A DNA stretch of 64,000 nt from Ailurus styani (taxonomy: Eukaryota; Chordata; Mammalia; Carnivora; Ailuridae). Location: assembly GCA_002007465.1 (NCBI GenBank), contig LNAC01000275.1:1814635-1878634 (forward strand). The letters run 5' to 3'. The translations under genes and the position numbers were made by a program. Below, one piece after another: positions 12,250 to 23,670 of the stretch (the first letter of the stretch is position 1; each line of letters begins with the position of its first letter). A model generated the notes under the pieces. The model saw only the letters and a program-made list of their open reading frames with translations, searched no databases and had not been told where the DNA came from.

Positions 12250-13460
12250 AAAGTTTTTAATCACCTACTAGCTTAGAAGCTGAGAGACCTGGCGATCCTC
12301 ACTATGTATGTGACCTTGAATAAGCACCGATGTCTTTCTCCAAAATGTCATACTTCCCATCTTCCTTGAACTTCATGCCTCTCTTCTTGTCTTTTCTTTC
12401 CCTCCAGTAAAATTCTGATAGTGCCTTACTACTTCTAGAAAGCCATATCCCATGAACTCTAGCCTAGCTGGAGAAAGTTTGCTTGGAGAATGTTTTGAAC
12501 ATTTATATGTTGTATGTCCACCTACAAAGCTTTCATCCAAAACCTACTGAATGACAGGCCCTTTAGGAGCAAGGGATGCCAAGAGGAGGAAGTCACTCCT
12601 AGCAGCTCATCCTAGAGTGGAAGAAACAGAGAGCAGATCCCAAACAGCACTGCGTTGTAATAAATGCTCAACTTTCAAGTTTGAGCAAGGTGGTGTAAGG
12701 TCATAGAGGTCAGCTGCACTGTCCAGAAGACATAGGAGTGGGTACCAGAAGGGAGAAATGGCCCAAACCAGCACTCACTGAATACTTGCTATGACCATGG
12801 GGGCTTTGTCAGACTTAGCCCATAGGAGGCTCACAATGGTAGCACCAGGTCAACCACCAGCATCCTCTCCCTTTCCCCACTTTTTCTTAAGCAATTTAAA
12901 ACACTATTTTAGGGTAAGTCATGTGCCCCATGTCCCTGTGTGGGTCACTCTTTGCCTTGCGCTGTTCTGCTCTATGTCCCAGGGCACTGACCTCTGGAAA
13001 CTACACTTCTGAGTCTCCATGGCCAACTGGTTCAGCCAAGTGGGAGGTTGGAGGGTGGGAATTAGGGAGAAGCTAGGGTCGGTCTCCCTCCCAGCTTCAG
13101 AGAGCAACTTCAATGGTAGCTGTGTAGACTTCTTGGTTCCAGTATCCCCTACCCCATACAACCTCCTCCAGATCCCACCAGGAAACATCCAGGAACCTGT
13201 TCCCTTCCTCTGTCCCTCTAGCTGACGGATGGTACCACCTTACTACAAGGCTTCTCTGCTCTGCCTCAACGTCTCCTGCTAGATTTACAGCTCTGCCAAC
13301 ACCACCAGAACTAGTTCCATCTTGAACTATCCAGCATGGGCTCTCTTTTCCTAAACAGACTCTGATCCATACAGTCACACAGCTACTCATTGGCTGAGCT
13401 AAGACATTCATGGCCTTTGGACTCCCAAGTCTTCAAAGATGATAGCCCGCATCCATTGCC
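12250..13460. other. MARCHF4: Unassigned intronic DNA with an L2-like patch
   Basis: An L2-like stretch at about 12535-12680 (CTACTGAATGACAGGCCC). The rest is unique-looking. Short ORFs lack coding character. Confidence 0.45.
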
Positions 13461-13464
13461 CACT

Positions 13465-13690
13465 GACGACGTGCCAAGGTCTTTAAATGGATCATCTGTT
13501 TAATGCTCAGAAGAACCCTACGAAGTGGGTGCTATTATTATCTCTCACTTACAAGACAAGAAACTGAGGTCCAGAAGACAAAGTAACTCTTCCAAAGACA
13601 CACCCAGCAAGTCAGGGAAGGAGGTGTTTGAAGGTATAGGCAGTTAGCTTGAGTCCAAGGTCTGTGTCTCCAACCACTCTGAGTCCCTGG
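13465..13690 (-). repeat. MIR SINE
   Basis: GTGGGTGCTATTATTATCTC, AGAAACTGAGGTCCAGAAG and CACACCCAGCAAGTCAG follow reverse MIR. Confidence 0.75.
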
Positions 13691-14449
13691 GTTGAACAGG
13701 AGGGAGCCTGGTGGTGGGGGAGTGTCTCCAGAAAGCGGGGACTGAAGCACAAAGAACACAGGTGTGACCTTGGACCAGTCTTTTGACCTTTAGTATTGCA
13801 GTTCCTGAGCTATAGTTGAAGGGATAGACCTGGTCACCAAGACCCCCTCCCTAGTGCTCCCCAGCAGCAGACCCATTGCTCTGGCACCTGGGGGAGAAGA
13901 GAGTGCTTGCCTGTCGCAGAAGATGAAGCATGTGAAGTGACCCTGCCCTTCTGGCTGCCTTCTCAGTTCCTCATTCCCACCTTCCCACTGTCTACAGTCC
14001 TCCATCCTTAATGGGGAAAAGCCCATGATCCCCCTTGGAAAATCCACCCCATCCTCCTGGCTCCCCCTCCCTTGGCATCTGCATGTCACTGGAATTCAGG
14101 TTGCTCTGACTCCAATTAGCAGGTGTCAAGCAGCTCCCACATTTTTTAGTAAATATGTCAAAATATAAAATCCATTCATTCTTTCGCACCCCCCCACCCA
14201 GCTTAAGACATGCTTTACTCTCTCAGCTGCTCAACGAAGAAGTGTTTTTGCTTCAGCAAGAGCAGAAGTGGCATTAACATTGCAAGTGTGGCAGTCTTGC
14301 CCTTTTCAAGTCCTCATCCACCCTCCTGCCCATTCCTCCGTCTGCTCCTTCCTTCCTTCATTTGCCCACTCCGGGGCAGGCACTGACTTGGGATCTTGGG
14401 TTTTACCGGGGTCTGTCAAGAATAAAGCTGGCATCACGAAGGATCCTAT

Positions 14450-15200
14450 GGAGACCCTCTGGGAGGCCCCATTATCACCCAGGGCTCTGCCGGGCCACGG
14501 GGTACCAGGGAGCCTGGTAGGGGGTGAGGTGCCCTTACTTTCCACCCTCACCCTGGGCCTCCTGCTGGGGTGTATTGAAAACAACCCCTCAAATCCGGCA
14601 GCAGCCTCCCCGCCCGTGACTCCGCCCCCAGCACCGCCCCCTTCCCCTCGGAGTCTGGGGTGCAGAGCCCTACTTTCCAGCCCTCCCGCGCACCGCTCCC
14701 AGCCCCCTTCTCCCCGACCCCGCGCCCCAGACAAAGGAAACAGGAAGTCGGGAGGGCGGGGGCGGCGGCTCCGACCATCCCTCCTGGATGTCGGATTGGT
14801 TTTACAGCCCGGGTTCTGGGGACCAGGCTTCGTTTTCAGGGCCCAAATGAGGGACCTTTGGGTGGGCTGAGGGGGAAACTTTCCCTCCTGCGTGTTGTTG
14901 TTGTTGTTTTAATATAGGGTAGCACGTGAATCTAACATCCAAAATGATTTGGAAGGGTTGGCGGTGCAGTTTCAGCCAGGAGCGCGCACACGATGCCCTC
15001 CAGAGCTCATCCCGCCCCCCCTCCCCGCAGCCTTCACCCCGACAGTATCTGGGGGGGGGGGAGAAGAGGCAGAGGGGGCTTCCAAGTCGGAGCCTAGGTG
15101 TGAATGTAATGAACCCCACCCGGAGCCAAAGCCGGTGATTTCCTAATCTGACCCCCACCCTTCCTTTGTAAGTAGCCCCGCGGCTACTGCCTGCAGCAGT
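14450..15200. promoter_or_regulatory. GC-rich intronic block with ETS/SP1-like motifs
   Basis: A local rise in G+C and CpG inside the intron. Notable motifs: ACAGGAAGTCGGG (ETS-like), GGGCGGGGGCGGCGG (SP1/KLF-like) and GATTGGTT (inverted CCAAT) within about 65 bp at 14740-14805, then an E-box CACGTG near 14923. Possible internal promoter or enhancer. Short ORFs on both strands are probably compositional. Confidence 0.45.
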
Positions 15201-15298
15201 CTTGGCCACCCCCCAGGCTGTCCCTCTGTCCATCCTGCCAGCGCAGACTCAGCAGCTCCACGCTCTTAGGACATCATGGTCAAGAAGAGAAAGAAAAT

Positions 15299-15336
15299 GA
15301 TCCTTGCTTTAAGGATCCTTGCTTTAAGGATTTCCT
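15299..15336 (+). repeat. Short tandem duplication
   Basis: The 15-17 bp unit GATCCTTGCTTTAAG is repeated directly twice, with a partial third unit. Confidence 0.8.
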
Positions 15337-15459
15337 TGCTGAAGGAGAGAAATACACAAGCCAGAGAATTTCAACAAAGGGAATGAGGGCGGGGGTCTGC
15401 ATGAAAAAGTATTGGGGGGCCCACCGAATATTGGGGCTGGCAGGGACTTGCAAACTCCG

Positions 15460-15560
15460 CTAGCCAGTCTATCCAGTGATATGAAAACCAAGGCCCTGGG
15501 TCACCCAAGGTGACCCAAGGTCACCCAGCCAGCCAGGAGCAGTACAGGACTCACGGAGGA
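15460..15560 (-). repeat. MIR fragment with repeated AGGTCA-like half-sites
   Basis: The CCAAGGTCACCCAGCCAGCC core of reverse MIR with a small duplication that creates AGGTGA and AGGTCA four bases apart (15508-15523). Confidence 0.55.
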
Positions 15561-16171
15561 GCCTCCTGGTTTCTCAAATTGGACATCCACACATTTCTGC
15601 CCAGGCCGTGAACAGCTCTGTGGCTGTCAGTCCCTCTGCCTCCCATCATTCTATGGATACTCCCTTCTGCTGGCAAATCCTCACCTTTGTGCCCTCCCAG
15701 AGTACCTGGCCCCCAAGCGCTTGGGCCCCAGGAAAGCAGTTGCCAGCACCATTCCAAGGAGGCAGGCAGGCGGTGAGAAGTGCCAGCGGAATCATTTTCA
15801 TTAATTTATGCCATTTTGCAGTTCCTCCAATCTGTGTGCTCCCTGCTGGTCCTTCTATGTCCTGACTGAGATTGCTGTTCTGTTTGTTTCCATTGTCTGA
15901 GAAATAAAATGGTTTTGATTACACCCACGGTCTCTCGTGCATGACTACATTTTGGCTGCCCACAAGGCAGAAGGCACCATCTGTATTCTTCTTCCACTGG
16001 CTTCTGGAAGAGGGCTGCCTGCTGCTGAGAGCCGTGGGTCCAGGGACACCACCAGACCCAACCCACCCCTCCCCCGGGAAACAGGGTAGGAAGCTGAGTG
16101 AAAGGGCAGGACCCAGGATGACCCAGTTTCCTGTTAGCCTCCAAAGAAGGGGAGAGGAAGGCAAAAGAGTG

Positions 16172-16605
16172 TGTTAAAAAGAAAATGACAGGCCCAAAAT
16201 GGCGTCACTTAGGACAAATCACCAAACTGGGGTGATGCCTAACCTGGTTGCGGTTTCAACTTCCCCCGGAAATGTAGGGCTTAACCAGTCAGGCAAGTAG
16301 TTTTCTGATAGGCATCCATGAGGTAATCTGTCACCTAGGCCATCTCTGCCCACCCCCTCCAGGAAGAGGAGATAATCCACCTAATAAGATCCCCCCTGCC
16401 CTTCCCCCAAAGGAAGATGACCTTCGCTTTTCTTTTGCTAACTTTCTTGCCCCACCCTCCTTCCTACAAAAACCTTCCATTTTGTACTCCTCCTTGGAGC
16501 TCCTCTCTACCTGCTAGAAGGGATGCTGCCGGATTCATGAAATGCTTTGTGAGATCTGCTGGTTAGATCTTGAGTTGGACACAGTTGATTTTTTAGTCTT
16601 TAACA
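16172..16605 (+). mobile_element. Solitary class I-type LTR
   Basis: A 434-bp unit starting TGTTAAA and ending TTTAACA, the short inverted ends expected of an LTR. Inside are AATGACAGGCCCAAAATGG, TCTGCCCACCCCCTCC, a TACAAAAACCTTCCATTTTG core-promoter-like stretch, and a GCTGCCGGATTCATGAA segment typical of some ERV1 LTRs near R/U5. No second LTR or internal region was seen, so it is a solo LTR left by recombination. The target-site duplication is not convincing. Confidence 0.65.
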
Positions 16606-16609
16606 AGAG

Positions 16610-17160
16610 GAAACTAATATTTTTGAGAGGATAAGGCAGAGTCCATCAGTCAGCCAGTCAACAAATGATACCAGCTGCTCAATGCTAGGGACTCAGGGGT
16701 GAACATGGGGCCCAGTCTCTAGTACCTCTGGGCAGTGATGTTGTTCAAAATAATAACTGGACCTGCACAAACACCAACCAGTCGGCTGCTCTAGAGCCCT
16801 GACAAGGGTCCCAGGTGCTCAGCTGTGCTGGGCATTAACCCTTTAGTTGCTGGTTCCTGGTGGGATCAGGGAACATTAATCCCAGTAGAAGAGCCAGAGC
16901 AGTAGGGATGGTAGAGCCCCAGACTGCAGCTGCTCAGGGGCCGACAGTCAAAAATTGCAGTAGTGCAGCAATATTAAATATCAGCCATACACACGGAGGG
17001 TCAGATGGGGGTGCTATGGAAAGACTACAGTCCGCCACTTAACAATGGTCCATTACTGGGAAGAAAAAACCCAATGATTCCGGGCCTTCCGATCTAACAA
17101 TTTTTCAAGAGGAATCACTTCTAGAGTGTGTCTGTATATGATTTTTATAAAAAATAAATT
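16610..17160. other. MARCHF4: Unassigned DNA with an L2-like patch
   Basis: The area of 16655-16745 (TCAACAAATGATACCAGC, then CTCAATGCTAGGGACTCAG) resembles L2. The rest is unassigned. Confidence 0.45.
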
Positions 17161-17165
17161 ATATA

Positions 17166-17364
17166 AGGGCACTTAGATGGCTCAGTCGGTTAAGCATCTG
17201 TCTTCCGTTCAGATCATGATCCCAGGGTCTTGGGATGGAGCCCCGTGTCAGGCTCCCTGCTCAACAGAGAGCCTGCTACTCCCTCTCCCTCTGCCTGCTG
17301 CTCCCCCTGCTTACGCTTGCTCTCTCTCTCTCTCTGTCAAATAAATATAATATTTTTAAAAATA
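17166..17364 (+). mobile_element. Carnivore SINE
   Basis: GGGCACTTAGATGGCTCAGT head, CT-rich body, AAATAAATATAATA tail. More diverged than the youngest copies. Confidence 0.9.
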
Positions 17365-17454
17365 GAATACAAGTTATATTCCCAGCCTAGGTCAAAGAAA
17401 ATGTACCTTTGCCCACACACCCCCAGAGAGCCTTCAGTTTAAGCCTTGTAGCCT

Positions 17455-17650
17455 TAAGACACCAGGAACCGGGCTGGGCTTTACAGGTTATAACTACAGT
17501 TAATCCTCACAACCACCCAGAAGGTTCATGCTATTCCCTCCAGCTGACAGACAAGAAGGAGCAAGGATCGGTTGTCTATGAGGACAGGAGTCACCAGGGC
17601 ACCTGTCTAGCCCAAGAGAGCAGCTGGTTGAACCCAGGGCTGCCTCTGTC
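17455..17650 (-). repeat. Degraded MIR
   Basis: Weak reverse MIR pattern (AGTTAATCCTCACAACCACC, then GGTTGAACCCAGGGCTGCC). Confidence 0.5.
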
Positions 17651-17654
17651 TAGG

Positions 17655-18515
17655 AGGAGAAAGGACCCCTTCCGTTGCACAAAAGTTCCATCGCTCCAGT
17701 CAGCACCTGTCTTGTCAAAGAGATGAGCTGGGCTGAGGGGCAGACCTGCAGAAGGGCCAGCGAGGGAGCTGAGGTGGTTGTGACAGGCCTACGATGGTCT
17801 GCTATGGGGGCAGCAGGGAAGGGGGCACCGACTGCTCCTTGGAAGTGGGAATGGGGATGTGGAAGTTAGAGAGACTCTGGAGCTTCATCCACTCAGAGGA
17901 TGAGTGAATCCAGGATGTGGTGGGGGAGTCAGGGACCCTCCAAAGAGAGCTGTGAAGTGGGGTGATGTTTTATTTTCCATATGCCTGTGGAAAGGTCCAC
18001 ATGCCACCTTCTTCCCTGTCCTGGCTCTTAGGAGCTGGTTCCCAATCTGCAGCTGTGCCCCTGCTCTCCGAGACACCTGCAGCACCTGGGCTTGAACCCA
18101 GTCAGCTCCCACAGTCTGTAGTGGGGCCACCAGTGGGTGGGAAGGCTCTCATATTCCCCTGCTGCAAGACTGTACTGGAATGCCAGAGAGAGGAGATAGG
18201 TGGAGCTTAGGGGAGGGACCGGGCGAGCAGAAGGAACTGCCCAGGAAAAGAGCATGAAGACAGGAATGTGCATGTCTGTGAAGGAAGGGTAATATTTCCC
18301 ACTGTCCAGAAAAACAGGGACTAGTAGAAAGTGAAGATTTAAATGTAAGGCTGTGGCCAAGTTGAAGGACTCTTAGGGGACTAGGACCCTAAGTTGAGTT
18401 GTTGTAAGTGAGAGTTGATGTATTTTATTCATTGGGCAATAGGGAGCCATAGAAGGTTTGATAGCAGGGTGTCTGATGAATTAGGAGACTGACAGCTAAT
18501 CTCTGAGTTCCTAAC
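17655..18515. other. MARCHF4: Unassigned intronic DNA
   Basis: No confident repeat or gene. Overlapping short ORFs on both strands are without coding signature. Confidence 0.4.
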
Positions 18516-18519
18516 ATTT

Positions 18520-18705
18520 GTCGTGTTTATAATCATTCATCCAGCTTTATATATACTCTTTCTATATCTTTCAGTGAATCCTGAGAACAGCCCTGTGAGA
18601 AAAATATTAAATATTACCACTTTGGAGGTAACAACACCGCAACTCAGAAATGTCAAATGACATTTCTGAAGCCATACAGCTCACAAATGACGGTTCAGGA
18701 TGGTG
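18520..18705 (-). repeat. MIR with internal perfect hairpin
   Basis: Reverse MIR traces (CTGTGAGAAAAATATTAAAT, ACTCAGAAATG, CATACAGCTCACAAATGACG). Contains the 12-bp-arm hairpin at 18644-18669. Confidence 0.6.
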
Positions 18706-18709
18706 ACTG

Positions 18710-20400
18710 AACTGGGGGGCTTCCTAAAACTGGAGGTGGGGAAAGCAGTTAGAAGTTTATTGAAACATTCTGGGTCTGAATAGAGAGATCTCTAAATGCG
18801 GTGGAAGCCAGGGGAAATGCAGGGGAGGGGGGTGGGATGCTGAAGTCTTCCGAGTGGGCCCTAGTGACTGATTCAGTACGCATGGAGGTGTACACAGAGG
18901 GAGGAAGAGAGGGAGAAGTCGTGGGATGCCGGATGGGGCATGGGAGCCCTGGAGACACCGTCAGCGGTATAGGGAATTTGGCAGGAGGGCTCAGTTCGCA
19001 GAAGATGGTCTTGCTGTGATTTCAGAAATGTTGCAGAGGTGTGGGAATGTCGTTTTCACTTCCCGGTTTGGCAGTACAGAAAGACAAAGTAGAACAGAAG
19101 CTCCTCAACTTTTTAAAAAACTAATCTGCAGCAAAAAATATACATTAAACAATACTTACCCTTCCTACGTGGAATGTACTCGGATTTTCATCCTATCCTA
19201 TTCCTGTGTACTTCATGGGAGGGCAGGGGATGGGGGTGGGGGGGAGAACACTGGCTACAACGCATTCATGCAGTTGACTTCACGACCCACACCTGCCGGG
19301 ATGACCCGTAGTTCGGGTAAGTCTTCTCCGGAAGCAGGATGGGAGGGATGGTGAGCGGCCAGTGCTCACGCGCACTGCACACAAACATTATCAAAGACAG
19401 ACCCAGGAGAGGAAAGCCCAGAGGCAAGGAGGGAAGAATCGAGGGTGTCTAAGAGGCAGAGGAACCAAGGAGGGAGAGCTTCTAAGAGGCCACTGGGTTT
19501 TAGAATTAGGTCATCAGGGACCTTCCAAGGAACATTTTCAGTCCATGGTGGAGAGAAACCAGACTGCACAACAGAGGGGCATGTGAGGGGATAAGAGAGC
19601 ATCACACGTTCCAGGGATATTGAAGACCTTAGCACGCCTGTGTGCCCACGAGCGGGGCCAGTGGAGAGGCTGTGATTGGAATGTCCGAGAGCACGTGGCA
19701 CCTGCTGGAGGCAGTGGGTGGTCCAGAGTCCTGGAGCAGATGGAAGACGCTGGGGTGAGCTGGGACAAAGGGCATCGGGGTCATCATCTTGGGAGGGAGG
19801 CACAGAGGAGGGAGGAGGAGACATAAAGGAAAGACAGACATTTGCAAAAGCGAAGGGGGAATAGGACAGGTGGAAGTAGGGAGAGGATGGAATGTGAATG
19901 GCTGACCCCACATTTCTCAGGAAAGTAGGAGGCAAGTTCATCTGCTCAGAACAAAGTGGGCAACTTGATGAGAATGGGCAATGTTTGGAACAGCTGCTAG
20001 AGGGCATCGACAAGCGAGGGAAGAAGAGACATTCTGAATAGTTGGAAGACCCTTGTAGGCAGCTTGTCTGTGAAACCTGTGGGTGTGGGTTTCAGAAGAC
20101 CTCCGCCCTCTCCTATCAGCTGCTTTCGGAGCAGGGCCCCTTCTCCCCGTGGTTGTGCCCTGGGCTCCATCACCCCGGGGGGGGTCAAGGAATGTCATTG
20201 ATTGCCGGCTCGATGGCCACAGAACACAAACCTTCATGCCCTGATTTTTTTAAAGAATCTTGCCTCTAGGCTTTCCAAAATAAGCTCCCTCTTTTAGATT
20301 TCTGACTCCACTTCCAATAAATCACTTGACAGCACAGCCTAGCCCATCTGGACCAATCAATCAGCCCTTATCATCAGCAGTATTTTTCTCTCTTTCCTGC
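18710..20400. other. MARCHF4: Unassigned, purine-rich intronic DNA
   Basis: Long AGG/GGA-rich stretches, open on the opposite strand over 19366-20013 but with no recognisable protein family. A non-coding interpretation is preferred. Confidence 0.45.
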
Positions 20401-20404
20401 TCTC

Positions 20405-20770
20405 CCTGGGATTTGCAACCCTGTCTGCATATTGGAATCACCCGGGGAAGAGTTAAAAATACTGATGCCTCTTCCCACCCTACGGACTGACTTAATTAGT
20501 CCGGGTTTGTGGATGGGCATCTGCAGAGCCTCCCCCCGACCCGCCACCCCCAGATAATTCTAATATGCCAGCTAACACTGAGAACCACGGAGCCCCTTGC
20601 ACTCAAAGTGTGCTCTGTGGACCAGAAGTATCAGCATTGACCTGGGAACCTCTAGAAATGCAGAACGTCAGGCTCTAGCCCAGACACGGGGAATCAGATG
20701 CTACAGCTCAGCAGGGACCCCCTGCAGTTCATACGTATTTTAAAGTCTGAGAAGCTCTGTGCTAGAGATC
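20405..20770. repeat. Two hAT-type MER elements head to head
   Basis: The left copy (about 20405-20590) reads AATCACCCGGGGAAGAGTTA, then GAGAACCACGG. The right copy (about 20595-20770) reads CAAAGTGTGCTCTGTGGACC, then GAACCTCTAGAAATGC, then AGTCTGAGAAGCTCTG. They look like the same non-autonomous Charlie/MER family in opposite orientations. Confidence 0.6.
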
Positions 20771-20819
20771 TAACGTAAGCTCTCCCTCCTGCCCTGTGTA
20801 AGAGTGAATAGGAGGGGTT

Positions 20820-20968
20820 GGGGCGCCTGGGTGGTTCAGATGGTTAAGTGTCTGCCTTCAGCTCAGGTCATGATCTCCAGGTCTTGGGATCGAGCCCCAT
20901 GTTGGGCTCCCAGCTCAGCGGGGAGTCTGCTTCTCCCTCTCCCTTTGCCCCTCCCCCATGCTTGTGCA

Positions 20969-21015
<47 letters not shown>

Positions 21016-21055
21016 TCTGTCTCTGTCTTTCTCTCAAATGAATTTAAAAAAAAAA
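20820..21055 (+). mobile_element. Carnivore SINE with (CT)n expansion
   Basis: GGGGCGCCTGGGTGGTTCAG head. Its CT tract has expanded to about 40 bp (20971-21011). AAATGAATTTAAAAAA tail. Approximate flanking duplication AATAGGAGGG / TAGTAGGAGGG. Confidence 0.93.
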
Positions 21056-21460
21056 GTCTAGTAGGAGGGTCTCAGAGATCATGTCCCCTTGGCTCCAGGC
21101 AGTCTGGCAAACAGCTGATGGCTGCTTTCTCCTAGAGTGTGAAAACAGGCATCTATCAGTCAATCAACAAGACCTTCTTGACATTCGGCAAGCAGACACT
21201 GAGTATCTGAGGTGGTGTCCCTGGATGTAGCAGTTTACAGTGCCATTTGTTAGAGCACTGTTGTAGGGTGACCAACGGTCCAGGTCCAACTGGGACTATT
21301 CCAGGATCAGCACTAAAGCCCTGCACTGTGGGAAATTCATCAGTCCTCTGAAAGCTGGAATGGTTGGCCACCCTGTCAAGTAACATTCGGAACTGATTTT
21401 ACTTGGCACACTCTAGACACACACACAGGGTTGGGAAATGTGATCAAAAAGAAATGACTG

Positions 21461-21676
21461 GGGACGCCTGGGTGGCTCGGCTGGTTGGGCGGCTGCCTTC
21501 GGCTCAGGTCCTGGCATCGAGTCCCACATCAGGCTCCTTGCTCAGCAGGGAGCCTGCTTCTCCCTCTGCCTCTGCCTGCCACTCTGCCTGCTTGTGATCT
21601 CTCTGACAAATAAATAAATAAAATCTTAAAATCTTAAAAAAAAAAAGAAAGAAAGAAAGAAAAAGAAAAAAAAAAC
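21461..21676 (+). mobile_element. Carnivore SINE with (GAAA)n tail
   Basis: GGGACGCCTGGGTGGCTCGG head, AAATAAATAAATAAAATC, then a poly-A with GAAA repeats. Flanked by ATGACTG at 21454-21460 and after the tail. Confidence 0.93.
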
Positions 21677-21679
21677 ATG

Positions 21680-22185
21680 ACTGCCTATTGACCTACAAGC
21701 TGGACCCAGGCACTCACTCCCGCCCCTGTCCTTGAAATGTGAGTTCCACTTGCTTTCCCTGCTCCCAGAGGCTGCTCCAAAGACAGAGCCTTAAGACAGT
21801 GAGGTGGTGTTGAAAACACCTGCACAGTATACCGGCTGAACCCAGTTAAGGCCTCTTTACAAGCTTTTATGCCTTGGAAGGCAGGTGCAGGGATCCATTC
21901 ACCTTCCTGCTACCCAAGACAAGCCTCGTATGTAAGTTCCCTTTGCTAGTATTAAAATTGCCACTTACCACCTGGGATGGCCTGCCTCTTTCCTCAGTCT
22001 CTCCCTGCCCTCTGCCTATGGGGTTGGTTTCAGATTACACCAGTAAAGCTCAAGAGACATTTATGAGTCTACACACACACACACACCACCGAAGGTAAGA
22101 TCTGTTTCTTTGGTACCCACCACCCCCTCATGAACACACATAGCTTGGAAGTAGGGTTTCGATGCATAAAGTTGATGCTTAGAAA
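21680..22185. other. MARCHF4: Unassigned intronic DNA with short (CA)n
   Basis: A CA dinucleotide run lies at about 22071-22086. No gene or repeat family was recognised. Confidence 0.45.
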
Positions 22186-22189
22186 TGTC

Positions 22190-22700
22190 AGTTTATCCAT
22201 TCAACAAAAATCCATTGAGTATTCTCAGTGTGTTGACCTCTGTGCAAGATGCTGGGAGGCAGTAGGACCCGAGTAGACACGACACCTGCCCTCATTAGGA
22301 TTACAGTCTACGGAGGAATACAGGAGCAATGACAGTGCAGGGGGGTGGGTGCTATGATCACCCGGGGGGAGTGCAGGGATCCACAAAGCTTATAGGAGGA
22401 GTGCCCAATTCGTACAGGAACTAGGGACTTCCGAAGGATGGGAGATGCTAATCAGGTGAGGGGAGAAGTGCATATGTGAGGGGTAGAGAGTTTTCTGAGC
22501 AGAAGGAATGGGGGTTTACAGGGGATAAAAAGAGCCTGGGAGCACCTTTGAACCCAAGAGAAGGTCAGTATCTCTAGGAAAGATAAGGAACTCGGGAGGT
22601 GAGGGTAGGCAACGAAAGGATCTGGAGAGGTATGCAGAGGTTGGCTGGCTTTATAAAGCAGGTCAAGAAGCTGGGACGTGGTCCCGAGTGTGAAGCCCAT
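22190..22700 (-). repeat. L2 LINE fragment
   Basis: ATCCATTGAGTATTCTCAGT, GCAAGATGCTGGGAGGCAGT, CTGCCCTCATTAGGATTACA and a following purine-rich stretch match an L2 in reverse. Confidence 0.75.
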
Positions 22701-22866
22701 GTGGGTGAAGAATCACCGCAATTCTGTAGAGAACAGACATGGAGTAAACAGAAGTGAAAGCAGAGGTTCAGGAATCAGGGAGAGAGAAGAGGACAGCTCA
22801 GACTGAGTTGGTGGCAGTCCAGGCCCAGAGAGTCAGATGGATTAGAAAGATGTTTACAAGTAAAAG

Positions 22867-23059
22867 GGGATGCCTGGGTGGCTCAGTTGGTTAAGCATCT
22901 GCCTTCAGCTCAGTCATGATCCCAGGGTCCTGGGATTGAGTCCCATGTCAGGCTCCTTGCTCAGCGGGGAGCCTGATTCTCCCTCTGCCTGCTGCTCCCC
23001 CAGCTTACACTCTCTTTCTTTCTGACAAATAAAGAAATAAAATCTTAAAGAAAGAATAG
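22867..23059 (+). mobile_element. Carnivore SINE
   Basis: GGGATGCCTGGGTGGCTCAG head, AAATAAAGAAATAAAATC tail. Direct repeat AAGTAAAAG on both sides. Confidence 0.93.
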
Positions 23060-23104
23060 AAGTAAAAGCAGTGGAAAAATGTATTGGTTGAAAAATGCCT
23101 ATGA

Positions 23105-23242
23105 AGGGATATCTGGGTGGTTCAGTCCATTAAGCGTCTGACTCTTGATTTCAGCTCAGATCTTGAGCTCAGGGTCATGAGTTCAAGCCCCACGTTGTCC
23201 TCTATGCCCAGCATGGAGCCTCCTTAAAAAGAGAGAAAAAAA
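23105..23242 (+). mobile_element. Older carnivore SINE
   Basis: GGGATATCTGGGTGGTTCAG head, short body, GAGTTCAAGCCCCACG. Flanking duplication GAAAAATGCCTATGA / GAAAAATGCCCATGA (one mismatch). Confidence 0.9.
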
Positions 23243-23309
23243 GAAAAATGCCCATGATGGAGAAAGGAGGGAAGAAAAGAGAGGAATTGAGGGTTATGCT
23301 CGGGTTTCT

Positions 23310-23670
23310 TTTTTTTTCTTTAACTTTTTATTTTCAAGTACTTTTAGACTTACAGAAATGTGACAAAAATGGTAGTTTCTGTAAATCCCTCCTCAAGTGT
23401 CTCTCAATGCTGACATCGTATGCATTTCCTGTACAATCATGAGAATCAGAAATTATGCTAAATACAGTCACCAAAAGAAAGACCCCACTCAAACTTCACC
23501 AGTTTTCCCAAGAGCCATGTTTGGTTTGGATTCCAGGCTCCCATACTTGATTTAATGTTGTTTGTTTCTGGTATCCTGCCTTCAGCAACAGTCCCTCAAT
23601 CTTTCTCCTCTTCCAGGATCTTGAAATCCCTGAAGACTACACATCAGTTGTTTGCTGAATGTCCCCCAAG
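23310..23670 (-). mobile_element. Old L1M 3' fragment
   Basis: Antisense of the L1M 3' UTR (ACTTTTAGACTTACAGAAAT, then TTCACCAGTTTTCCCAAGAG, then CAACAGTCCCTCAATCTTTC). Confidence 0.65.

Noticed and set aside
14268..14870. 200-codon plus-strand ORF (and opposing 142-codon ORF) in the intron
   Set aside because: Overlapping open frames on both strands in GC-rich DNA, low-complexity Pro/Ser/Arg product, no recognised domain; best explained by composition.
19366..20013. 215-codon minus-strand ORF
   Set aside because: Lies in purine-biased DNA that keeps stops rare on that strand; Ser/Pro-rich translation with no family resemblance and other frames open as well.
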